Assembly (NCBI GenBank): GCA_023052935.1
Contig: CM041292.1
Span: 171,554,900-171,618,899, forward strand
Source: Piezodorus guildinii
Lineage: Eukaryota; Arthropoda; Insecta; Hemiptera; Pentatomidae
Reading direction: 5' to 3'
Length of the DNA stretch: 64,000 nt
Within the stretch, counting starts at the first letter, position 1. Every line of letters starts with the position of its first letter. Below are positions 26,401-33,500 of this stretch, piece after piece. The notes under the pieces are model-generated. The model saw only the letters and a program-made list of their open reading frames with translations, was not told the origin of the DNA and did not search any database. A program made the translations under genes and the position numbers.

Positions 26401-26986
26401 ATGGAACACCTATATTCAAACAAATAAGGAATACATCAAGAATAATTAAACAATTAACAGTAGCAACAAACCAGGTGTATCAATGATGTTAATATTATAA
26501 TCTTTCCACACAGTGTAAGTAGCAGCTGATTGAATAGTGATGCCCCTTTGCCTTTCAAGTTCCATAGAGTCCATTGTGGCACCAACATTATCTTTTCCTT
26601 TAACCTTAAAAATAAAATATTAAATATAAAGATACATTAATATATGTAGAAACCAATACTACTGCATACAATAACTACACCTCATGCATTTCATTTATTC
26701 TTCCAGTGTAAAACAAAATTCTTTCTGTTAATGTAGTTTTCCCCGAATCAATATGAGCAGAGATACCAATATTTCTAATGTACTCCAAGTCTTTATGCTG
26801 GGCATATTTCATATGAGAACAATATCGAGAATGGTTCTGAAAAATTATTGTCGTTGAAATTAAAAAAAGTTCATAGATAACTAATAAGAAATTATATTCT
26901 AAAAGACTTTTAACCTTCCATGGGGACAACAGAAGATTGGTGAAAAATCTACTAGATGGACGAAATGAATTTATTAAATAATACAT
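2368..26986 (-). CDS. GFM1: Mitochondrial elongation factor G1 (EF-G1mt), 16 exons, complete
   Basis: This is the GTPase that translocates tRNA and mRNA on the mitochondrial ribosome. Exons on the minus strand are 26986-26915, 26836-26681, 26604-26472, 19638-19434, 18426-18310, 16689-16571, 13757-13565, 12135-11964, 10546-10400, 10248-10054, 9938-9786, 8365-8248, 8150-8031, 7530-7444, 4918-4845 and 2565-2368. All introns are GT-AG and phases agree. The spliced length is 2259 nt, or 752 aa, close to the usual size of about 750. The start is the first in-frame ATG and opens an Arg/Ser/Phe-rich presumed mitochondrial leader. Visible motifs are the P-loop AHIDSGKT (51-58), RGITI (96-100), DTPGHVDF (118-125) and NKLDR (172-176). 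The tail reads [20 protein letters not shown], typical of domain V. Intron 3 (about 6.8 kb) holds a LINE, a SINE and a Helitron-like repeat. No internal stop or missing catalytic residue is seen, so the gene looks functional. Confidence 0.97.
2724..3958. mobile_element. Non-autonomous DNA element with ~240-bp terminal inverted repeats
   Basis: The left end begins AAAGGGCCTAGCCGAATAAG and the right end is its inverse, with a small insertion. Inverted similarity continues inward for about 240 bp on each side (2724-2973 against 3717-3958). It includes the CACGCGGGG-like block and the AACCGATTTTCACAAC block. The latter also recurs, diverged, near 3145-3190. No transposase frame is present. A T on the left and an A on the right extend the palindrome and could be a TA target duplication. 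The element lies in the last intron of GFM1. The superfamily is not known to me. Confidence 0.7.
5960..7233. mobile_element. Jockey-like LINE with 5' inversion (twin-priming structure)
   Basis: From about 6970 leftward on the minus strand, broken frames give RT sequence in N-to-C order. They read [18 protein letters not shown], then [19 protein letters not shown] with [13 protein letters not shown], then FADDIALL near 6080. From about 6971 rightward on the plus strand, the frame continues with the C-terminal end of the same protein type. That part reads [17 protein letters not shown], then [10 protein letters not shown]. It resembles the ends of the copies at 51217 and 62255. Opposite orientations meeting head to head, with the 5' part inverted, match a twin-primed insertion. 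All parts carry stops. Confidence 0.65.
7278..7360. repeat. 24-bp tandem repeat, about 3.4 copies
   Basis: Units start at 7278, 7302, 7326 and 7350. Each begins GCAAATAGTTTTTAT and ends in a variant of GCAGATG or GTAGATG; the last unit is truncated. It sits between the LINE and exon 14 of GFM1, in an intron. Confidence 0.85.
8673..8745 (+). pseudogene. tRNA-Asp(GTC)-like pseudogene
   Basis: The stretch begins TCCTCAGTAGTATAGTGGT, the usual acceptor and D-arm of animal tRNA-Asp. It continues with an anticodon arm reading CCCACTTGTCGCTTGGG, with anticodon GTC. The T-arm is degraded: TTTAATTAATAG stands where GTTCGATTC is expected. It is therefore not a working gene. It lies just upstream of a tRNA-headed SINE and could be part of that retroposed cluster. 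Confidence 0.5.
8765..9000 (+). mobile_element. tRNA-derived SINE, family A (diverged copy)
   Basis: A tRNA-like head carries an A box (GTGGTCTAATGGATAG) and a B box (GGTTTGAACCCC). It is followed by the family body: GGGTACCCAAA, then CCTAGCGGCTGAGTGTGATC and GACCCTAATAGGAGGG. The body matches the copies at 10751-10990 and 60645-60775. The 3' part is truncated and runs into a (TA)n tract at 9015-9057. Confidence 0.7.
9015..9057. repeat. (TA)n microsatellite
   Basis: About 20 perfect TA dinucleotides directly follow the SINE copy in an intron of GFM1. Confidence 0.95.
10751..10990 (+). mobile_element. tRNA-derived SINE, family A (best copy)
   Basis: The head has an RNA polymerase III A box (GTTGCCTAGTGGATAGAGC) and a B box (GGATTCGAATCCC) at normal tRNA spacing. 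The body contains GTGGGTACCCAAATAAAATTG, AACCTGGCGGCTGATC, CAGTACAAATCTCTATATG and GACCCTCCATGGGTTGTAGT. Diverged relatives lie at 8765, 34935 and 60645 (minus). It sits in an intron of GFM1, immediately before another repeat. Confidence 0.8.
10992..11653 (+). mobile_element. Repeat family R1, ~660-bp copy with short inverted ends
   Basis: The copy opens with a small hairpin: ACTTTCACTTAC, TATATA, GTAAGGGAAAGT. It closes with GGTAAGTGAAAATCG and TTGCCTGCACCAGATT. The outer CTTTCACTTAC and the closing GTAAGTGAAA are inverted copies of each other. The most conserved core is AATGGGCTTTAATATCATG, then ATAGTCTGACAGGGCT. No coding potential is visible. Other copies are at 14690-15150, 16727-17347 and 55890-56632, with start-only pieces near 34412 and 48018. 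Confidence 0.75.
12220..12310 (-). mobile_element. Solo 3'-end fragment of the CR1-like LINE
   Basis: The segment ATTATTCTGGGACAAAATCC, then CTTAAGAATAACATCATAT and TCTGGTCAAG, matches the 3' untranslated end of the LINE at 57950-59020. That end has TTATTCTGGGACTGGATCC, CTTAAGAACAATATGATAT and GTCTGGCCAC. Only about 90 bp remain, in a GFM1 intron. Confidence 0.5.
12688..12950 (-). mobile_element. tRNA-derived SINE, family B
   Basis: On the minus strand the head reads AGCTGGGTGGCTAGCATAAC and then CAAAGGTCACGGGTTCATACC, a tRNA A/B-box arrangement. The body carries AGGATTTT, GTAAAAAATCCTTAGC, CCGTCCTTCGGAGGGGACGT (variant), ACTCGTTAAAGATTCC and CCTAATAAAACCTGG. It ends at AAAGTTACGTTAAAT. Close copies are at 25041-25328, 30790-31078 (minus) and 43492-43735. 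It is intronic in GFM1. Confidence 0.85.
13080..13500 (+). repeat. Repeat family R2, diverged copy
   Basis: It shares AAACGCTATATCTCCGATAT, AATTAATCAAAG, GGAAAATGG and CTTCAAATTTTAAGGGGGAA with 42640-43020. A weaker match is at 17440-17640. No coding potential is seen and its ends are not defined. Confidence 0.55.
13857..13912. repeat. (AT)n microsatellite
   Basis: About 25 AT dinucleotides with one small interruption, in a GFM1 intron. Confidence 0.95.
13913..14414. other. Unclassified insert between two (AT)n tracts
   Basis: This block is less AT-rich than its surroundings and is bounded by dinucleotide tracts on both sides. It contains CCAGAATGCCCTCTGCCCAG and CGGTCACTTAACAG. A 69-aa minus-strand frame inside shows no recognisable domain. 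It could be a decayed mobile element. Confidence 0.35.
14415..14468. repeat. (AT)n microsatellite
   Basis: About 26 perfect dinucleotides, intronic in GFM1. Confidence 0.95.
14690..15150 (+). mobile_element. Repeat family R1, copy lacking its end
   Basis: It matches the R1 core: ATGTAAAATTTAATGG, then CAGTCTGACAGG. It continues to AGAAAAAATGTTATCTTATA, aligned with about 11405-11425 of the full copy. The match ends where LINE sequence begins at about 15155, and the expected closing motif is missing. Confidence 0.6.
15155..16250 (+). mobile_element. R2-superclade LINE remnant with restriction-like endonuclease
   Basis: Broken plus-strand frames give the C-terminal half of an early-branching LINE. 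RT-thumb-like sequence reads [19 protein letters not shown], then [18 protein letters not shown]-type knuckle reads [18 protein letters not shown] and is followed by RRHN. An endonuclease-like part has [15 protein letters not shown], then [13 protein letters not shown] and [13 protein letters not shown]2/NeSL/Hero-type elements place a PD-(D/E)XK nuclease here. The RT palm with its catalytic YADD is absent and stops are frequent. It lies in a GFM1 intron, not in rDNA. Confidence 0.75.
16727..17347 (+). mobile_element. Repeat family R1, complete copy
   Basis: It begins TTTTACTTTCACTTAC, then TATTAAGGGAAAGTATTGTG. It ends GGTAAGTGAAAGTCGTGGG and TTGCCCGCACCAGATT. The core GGGCTTTAATAACATGTAG, then AATAGTCTGACAGAGCTT, is conserved. 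Its inverted CTTTCACTTAC / GTAAGTGAAAG ends are the clearest in the window. No protein is encoded. Confidence 0.75.
17440..17640 (+). repeat. Repeat family R2, weak copy
   Basis: It shares CACTGCAAATTATTACA, a GACAGATAGATTTTT block and TTAAATTTTGAGAAGAAGG with the copies at 13080 and 42640. It is too diverged to set limits. Confidence 0.4.
17895..18195. repeat. GC-rich dispersed-repeat-like segment
   Basis: About 300 bp with far higher GC than the surrounding intron. It contains TCATGGGATATCAACCCACT, GGTGGGGCTGCCACCTCC and GGACCTCCAGGTTGGGGAAA (the last on the minus strand). No frame encodes a known domain. The composition suggests an inserted repeat of unknown class. Confidence 0.4.
20195..20525 (-). 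mobile_element. Internally deleted mariner transposon remnant
   Basis: The minus strand gives mariner transposase N-terminal sequence: [12 protein letters not shown], a stop, [10 protein letters not shown], then a frame change and [13 protein letters not shown] sequence. It then jumps directly to C-terminal sequence reading [17 protein letters not shown] and PYIVD. The central DDD catalytic region is missing. It lies in an intron of GFM1. Confidence 0.6.
21420..21934 (+). mobile_element. Helitron-like non-autonomous repeat with tandem 5' modules
   Basis: A 5'-type module reading TATAAAAATGAA, then CTTGG, CCGATTT and GTCAGGAGAAGGATCTT, is repeated at about 21425, 21625 and 21838. The right end contains the stem CAGAC-AGAACATC-GTCTG about 12 nt before a terminal CTAG at 21931-21934, followed by T. 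A hairpin followed by CTRR is the Helitron 3' signature. TATAAAAATGAA 5' ends are common in insect Helitrons. No Rep-helicase frame is present. Confidence 0.6.
22048..24955 (+). mobile_element. Near-full-length RTE-like LINE, inactivated
   Basis: Order along the element: an APE-type endonuclease ([37 protein letters not shown], with [12 protein letters not shown] near 22650). A linker follows, then an RT domain. The RT has [17 protein letters not shown] near 23735, [11 protein letters not shown] near 23830, [12 protein letters not shown] near 24010 and the catalytic YADDIVLL near 24150. The C-terminal tail has [13 protein letters not shown] and RDNW. Frame changes near 22540, 22995, 23150, 24476 and 24750 and stops near 23543 and 24893 break it. 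It ends in a GAA-rich tail. RTE assignment rests on domain order and tail motifs. It lies within a large GFM1 intron. Confidence 0.8.
25041..25328 (+). mobile_element. tRNA-derived SINE, family B, with target-site duplication
   Basis: The head reads TAGCTGGGTGGCTAGCGTAA (A box) and CACGGGTTCAAACCCG (B box). The body ends in AAAGTGACGTTAAATAAATA and a poly(A) tail. It is flanked by TCAAATTGAAAAGGGAT at 25024-25040 and TCAAATTGAATTGGGAT at 25329-25345. These form a 17-bp target-site duplication with two differences and fix the ends. It is the cleanest family B copy here. Confidence 0.92.
25390..25590 (+). mobile_element. Mariner transposase C-terminal fragment
   Basis: A plus frame gives [19 protein letters not shown], then [16 protein letters not shown], a stop, APCDFF, and then RLKKDMKGK. 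The HDNA and HPPYPPDLAPCDFFLFPRLK signatures belong to the catalytic half of mariner transposases. Stops show it is dead. Confidence 0.7.
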
Positions 26987-27254
26987 AGTGTTATAACAAA
27001 TTATCACGAGCCGCTATAAGAGGAAGGTTGCTAAAGTCTAGAAGGTAAAACAGACATTGCCAAGGAGAATATAATAGTTATAACCTCCCCGTTATCAAGG
27101 AGGTGGAATACAGTTATCACTTGCTAAGGCCTCCTTGGTTGAAGTAGAATACTGATATCGTAATATTGTTGTAATTGGTGTGACGTCTTCGTTTATACGA
27201 TTTCCTGTAACTAAAGTAATTTGTTCTATATTCAATTGATTCTGAAAAAAAAAT

Positions 27255-27620
27255 AAAGAAAACCGCAGGTCTAGACGGTTTAAAAGCCAAACTCCTAAAA
27301 GATTTAAGTTTACAGCTAGCTGATGAGCTCTACATACTAATTTTTCATATCTGGATGGCCGAAAAAATACCATAAGAATTGAGGCTACCATCGTCACAAT
27401 CTATACCAAAAATTGTATGAATGAAGTACTTCGCAAGCTAATCCCGCACACTTATTACTATGGACTTCATACAAGGCAATGTCTATAGTCCTTTGTAACC
27501 GTCTAATATATTATGTTGAAAGGAATCTTGGAGAAAATCAGACTGTATTCAAACCGAACAGATCAACAGACCAGTCTACCAAAATTTCTCTTTGAATCAA
27601 ATATGCGAAAAAAACAAAAG
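27255..27620 (+). mobile_element. LINE reverse-transcriptase fragment
   Basis: Broken frames read AGLDGLKAKLLKDLSLQLAD, then IWMAEKIP and NLGENQTVFKPNRSTDQ. This is the N-terminal part of the RT fingers of RTE-like elements (AGLDGI...IW..E..P...GFR.GRST.D). It lies just upstream (in GFM1 terms) of the GFM1 start codon at 26986. Confidence 0.55.
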
Positions 27621-27839
27621 AGTTCCGGAATACAATGTGCTTGCATTAGTGCGAAAATGCTTGCATGGGTCGCATTATAAATATGCCCGCCGTCTTTTGA
27701 TACCGCTCTTTTCTCCCATCCCAATATCTCTATATGTAGGTTTTGTTTTCTTTGAGATTTAAAAAAAAGAAAGATTTAAACATCTTGTGACAATTAAGAC
27801 TATTTCCAAGCTCTCATTACTATAATAGATTATTTGACT

Positions 27840-28600
27840 ATCATCTTATAGCAGAGAAATCGCTTGTTAGGTTGGTTTGAGCTATTGGTTCCTAATAAAA
27901 TCCTGAAAACATGGTTGTCGATGCTTATACCAAAGGAGACTATAGTGTAAATATACAACAGAATCTTAAACAAGCGAGACCGAAAACGTAGGGGAAGCTG
28001 CAGCGAAAGTTATGGAGTTCGAAGCAGACCAGAGAAGCTTGTAAAATGGTCGAGTACAAGCACAAAAGGCAGAGAGAGATATCTTCACAAGTAAAGCTCC
28101 TACAGCTGAGGGGAGAAAAACGATGAACTGATATGGGATGAGCTGGAAGAGATCATCACTACGCGATACGACTTCGGATAGGAACGCGGTTGCTACGGTT
28201 ATAGGAAACCTGGTTCTTTTCAGAAAAATACCAAACGCTTATACAGCAAAGGAGAACGTAGCCATTGCAACAGAGATTGTAAAATGAAAGCAAACCCAGT
28301 CGATCTGGGGTACAGAAATCAGGAACACCAATGGAAGTTCTGCAATCGAGGAGAACTTGGATATCACTGAAGAATTGTAAAATTAAGTCTTGGAAGGTTA
28401 ATCAGAGATATTGGAATCAGAAACGATGGTGAAAATGCTAAAATTGTGGGAAAGATTAAATATAATAGATAAGTGACGTCAGATGATGATCCAAAAACCA
28501 GGACTTTTTATGAAATGATGACACTACACCAGGTAGATCCAGAATTAGCAATACGGGACTTTGGAAAGGCAGACTATAGAGCTTTCATAAGATTTTTTTT
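27840..28600 (+). mobile_element. Possible gag-like retroelement remnant
   Basis: A plus frame near 28120-28380 has LWDELEEIITTRYDFG, then CYGYRKPGSFQKN, SHCNRDCKMK and WKFCNRGELGYH before a stop. The Cys/His spacing resembles decayed CCHC zinc knuckles of LTR-retroelement Gag. No protease, RT or LTR is visible. The call is tentative. Confidence 0.3.
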
Positions 28601-28759
28601 TATTTAAATCGTTATATTGAGGATTGAAGTTCATTTTAATGTTAATGTTTATTGCAAGAAATGTTTTCTGTAATCAATATAACCTCTTTGATCATCATTG
28701 TGTGCATTCATTAGAATCAACAGAGGCTATACTAATGGTGAAAATTTTGCAGTTTACCA

Positions 28760-30429
28760 ATGGACCTATTCATGAATTTTGGTGGCCATGATAAAATTCT
28801 GTTATTAGGAGAAGGAAATTTTTCTTTTTCTTGCTGTCTATTGAAGCTTATGAAAGAAAAATGCGGTATTACTGAATTTTCAAATATCTTTGCTACTTGT
28901 TTTCAAAATGATTTGTCTCCCTTAGCAGTGAACAATGTGAATTTTTTAAAAACTGAAGGTTACGCATGTTGCCTATTAATCCTGATTTTGGTATTTTATT
29001 TATTTTTTCAAATATCTAATCTGACATTATTTTAGGCGCTGAAGTATTGTTGGGAATTGATGCAACTAGACTAGAAGATGAGACAAATTTGAAGTTCATT
29101 AAATTCAACAAAATAATTTTTAACTTCCCTCATGTTGGAGGAAAAATGAAAATTCACTTAAATCGTGCACTTTTATGCAATTTTTTCTTGAGCTGTTCCA
29201 ATGTTCTAGCATCAGATGGTCAAGTCTTGGTTACGCTCTGTGCTGGTCAAGGTGGTACAAAGTTTGAGGGTATAAATCGTAGATGGGATGATACTTGGCA
29301 AATAGTTGAACAAGCTGCACATGGTGGCTTTGTACTGTCTCATGTTGACTATTTTCCTCATATGGTGTTCAAAGAATACACTCCTGTTGGTTACAGAGGA
29401 AGGGAACAAAGATTTTCGATTACATCATCTGTTTTACATGTTTTTAAAAAAGTTGCATTTCCAGTAACGTACATTGATAGTGATTATATTAATCATGTTT
29501 CTAATTACCATGTACTGGAAAATGATAATGATATAGCAGTCTCTTACGCCCTTAAATTAGCAATTGATAAAAATCCATTGAAAAATCTCAAAAGTATTCA
29601 GCATTTTTTGACAAAGAAATTGCATGAATTTGTGTCTAAACATCTGATTGATGCATTACATATTTCTAATTTGCCTTATCATATTGACTATAATCCAATG
29701 AATGCTCCATGTATATATAATGGATCACTCCATTCATTACGTTCCACTTTGTTAGATGTAATGCCAAAATTTAAGGGTTATTTTGTAGCTGAAGGATTAG
29801 TTTTTCAAAAATTTGGTCCTGATTTTAGTGACTTAGGTGTCCGTTGCCAAGCTGTAATTAGAGGATCAAATAAGTTTTTAATAATTCAAGATTTTATTGA
29901 CTTCATTGAAAAACTTTTCGATATTAATGGAAGTTTGTCACCAAAACAATGTGATAATGAATGGTTCATAGTTGTACAATCTGATATGAAGTCCTACAGG
30001 AAAGTAGCTTACTCTGATGTTTCCCTAAACTCTATAATAATTGATATTGATTATTTGTGCTCATTTATATTTAAGACCTCCTTAAAAGAGCTCTGGGCGG
30101 ATCAAACCATTTTTGATGATAGTTCATTGCGATTAATTCTCCCTAGTTTGTATCCTCTGGAGTTCTCTTTTGATATTTCATTTGCCTCAGAGAAAGATCT
30201 TGATGAAGTTGAATTTTTCAATTTATTACATCATGCTCCTGATAATTTAATTCAATCAGTTGAATTTTTGAGTCTTTACCAACATCCCGATATACTTGAT
30301 AAATCATACTGTTATAGGCTTAAATATAAATCGTATGATAGACCTCTTTACAGAAAGCTGGCTATAGATATTCATCGTTATGTTATTGGAAAACTTCTGG
30401 AAAGTAAACTTCATGTTAAAATTCATTAA
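28760..30429 (+). CDS. FDXACB1: FDXACB1-like protein: BMT5-like methyltransferase fold plus FDX-ACB domain
   Basis: Two exons, 28760-28958 and 29036-30429, join across a 77-bp GT-AG intron to give 530 aa. Residues 11-24 read DKILLLGEGNFSFS, the signature of the BMT5/DUF2431 Rossmann-like family. After it come GIDATRL and FNKIIFNFPHVGGK, then LVTLCAGQGGT, all typical of that domain. From residue 439 the protein has a ferredoxin-fold anticodon-binding domain (YPLEFSFDISF, then EFLSLYQHPDI and SYCYRLKYKS), as at the C-terminus of PheRS. Vertebrate FDXACB1 has this two-part build; its exact role is not settled. The start is the first ATG. An acceptor-like TTTTGCAG lies 8 bp before it, so an upstream non-coding exon is possible. 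MTG2 begins 121 bp after the stop on the same strand. Confidence 0.92.
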
Positions 30430-30550
30430 TAAGATTATTCGTTCCTTTTTGAAAGTTCAATATTAATAGCTAGTATGTTTATATCTATATTATATGTTAT
30501 GATTTTTGTTGTTTTATGTGATTTTATTACCATTTTCATTTGTTTTTCAG

Positions 30551-33500
30551 TTTGATTTGCAATTTATTAACAAAATGGGACATACGTATTATAAGTCGAA
30601 AGTTTTCAACTGATATAGAAAAACTACCTTTAAGAACAACTAAAAGAAAAACAGAATTTATCAAGGTAATTCAAATGCATATTTTACCATAAAACTATGC
30701 TGACTACTTTATATTTGTTTAATAACTTATTGTAATATTTGTCTGCTTCAAACTGTTATTTTAGGTATCATTGTTGGGTACTGAAGGTTGTTTGTTTGTT
30801 TATTCATTTAACATTACTTTATGCTACTATGGCTAATCGGACAATGCTACAGTGGGAGTCCTAAATTTGGCCTATCCAGGTTTTATTAGGATAGGGATCT
30901 TTAACGAGTACCTGACATCGCACAGGCTCGGGGTCAACTTTTAACGTCCCCTTTGAAGGACGGCATAACTAAGGATTTTTTACTCCCATTAAAAAATCCT
31001 AGGGCCACCCGCAGGTATGAACCCGCGACCTTTGGCATTGAAAGCTGTTATGCTAGCTACTACGCTATGGGTGACCCCGGGTACTGAAGGTTATGTTGTA
31101 TTACTTTCTCAGGTTACGTAGGATATTGTTTAGAATTTCAATTTTTTTGCTCATTCACACTTTTTAGATCTCCATTAGTTTCTATGTTAATATAAGTTCA
31201 GACATTTTCTTTATTGTTAATTAAAAGACATATAATGAAAGATGATGTTGTTGAGATGGTGGTCAATAAATGGATCTTAAAATAATTAACTATTCATCAG
31301 CAGTATACCTTGCAGTCCACATACTAGCGATCTCTTATACCATTTTTGTTTTATTACTAAAGTATTCATTGTGATTATTATAATCACTATTTTTTTTTTT
31401 TTTTTCCCTGGCATACTGCAACTGAAGGTGGACCTATTTAACAATATGTTAATACTGGTCAAATACTTGCGAATCTAATTGTATTGTACCATCATCTTCT
31501 TCCCCTATCCACTTGTGAGCTCCTTGTTTCCTCACTTATTTTCCCCCACTTTGACTATTGTTGTGTGGTGTATGGCAGCCTTCTGGCTGTGCTTGAAGAC
31601 ATACTAAAGCACATTATGAACATTTCCTTAAGATTTGTCTTCAGCACTTTAAGGAGGTCTCATGTTACCCACTTATATGGTGAATTAAAGTTGCTCCTCC
31701 CCTCTACCCTAGACAATATTTCCTTGGATCATACCTTTACCAAACTATTAACTCCCAGCATCCTTCCTACATCCAGTCTCCTTCAGTTTAAATCCTCAAT
31801 ACACTCACTTGAAACTAGATTCCGGCATTCTGACTTTTACATTCCACTCACAGAACCAAAACTTTTGATCGTTCCTTTATTGTTCGCTCTACTACACTCT
31901 GTAATTCTCTACCAACCCATATTCGCCATGCTGTTTCTTTATCCTCATTCAAATCCCAACTTTTCCTTTACCTTCTGACATCCCAAATAGATGATCAGCA
32001 AATGTATATATGTCAATTCTATCTATAAATGTACATTGAATGAATGAAAATTACTGTTTACCACCCAGATTTTAATTTGCTTTTAGTTTCATTTATTTTT
32101 CATTTTGTTAATACAAGATGAAATTTTTTTAGAAGACAAAATTTAGAAGATATATATATTTTCTTAATTTCTTTGTTAGTTTTTTATGTATAGTATTTCT
32201 CCTTATTTTACCATTGTAAATAATAATTAATCATGTTTATTTTGTCTATTGGCCAGACATATTATATTTTTCAATTGTACATAACTGTTTATTCTTAGGG
32301 GAATACATTTTTTTTTCTATTCTATGCTATTGTAAGGGTTTATCAGTTCACAAAGTTTAAGATCCAAAATGTGGTCATGGCCAAAATTTAAAAACTGTAT
32401 CCTAGCTTATTGATAACATCTGCATAACAAATGGTACACTGTTTCATTTTCTATTCTGACAAATCTGTGAACGAATCATTCATCTAACACCATATTATGG
32501 AGGTTAAGCTGACAGTGGCTTGTATGTAGTCTTACCACCCTTTTTAGAGTTATCTTATCCATCGAGAGAAGAGTATGACTAAGAGTCCCTCCAAGAACAG
32601 CCAGTGGTCCTTTTCAGTCAAAATCAGGTCATCCTATATTATAAATTTTTAATGCTTTGATTAAATCACAGCTTTTGATTTTGTGTGCTTGCTCAAACAT
32701 AAAGAAAGAATTGGTGGTATCCCTTCAGGTTTCCTAAGCCTGTTATTATGATTTACTATTCCCCACCTCTCAGATAACTGGAATTATACTACATCCTGCA
32801 AAAAAGTCAAGAGAATGTAGATGCTTTTACTTATTTAAAAATTTCCTGGCAATTTACAGGTATCAAGCAGAACTGCTTTCTGCCCTAATTTGAAATTTCT
32901 TAGTTCTAAGCTTTGCTCTTCCATGCTCTCCTTTGTGCTATATGATATTAGTCCATTCGAAGAGAAAACTGTTGGAGTCATTATTATTTTTACAGGTGGT
33001 AAGTGGTTTGTTCTAGAGAAAGTTTTGGTATTTCCTGATTTTTTCCCTTCTCTAGTGCTTAAAAAGTTGTTATTAATACAATTAGGCAGTGTGGGGAACT
33101 AATGTCATTAGAACATTAAGTGGTTATTGAATTAAGCTGGTCAATCATCAGTGACAATATCAGAGATGTCTACCTTGGAATTTACCATGGCGAGTTCAGA
33201 AATTTTGTTATTAATTTCATCCTCTATATTTGTCAAATATTAAAATTAAATTGTTTTCTTAAAAGATATTTTATTTCAGGTTAAACCTGTGATTGATGTA
33301 AAATCAATTAGAGCAGTTGGTGGTAAAGGAGGAGATGGTTGTATATCATTGTTAAGGCTTTGGAAAAACGATCGTGCTGGCCCTGATGGTGGGGATGGAG
33401 GAAATGGAGGTCATGTTTTAATTGAGGTATTTCCTATTTTTTTTTCTTTGGATTTACAAAAAGCAAATGATATAAAAGAGCTATTTTATATTGAAAACAT

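Noticed and set aside
27840..28600. Intact LTR retrotransposon
   Set aside because: No LTRs, primer-binding site, protease or RT are visible; only a weak zinc-knuckle-like stretch remains.
26986..28760. Shared bidirectional promoter for GFM1 and FDXACB1
   Set aside because: The 1.8-kb gap is mostly retroelement debris and no core promoter motif could be supported.
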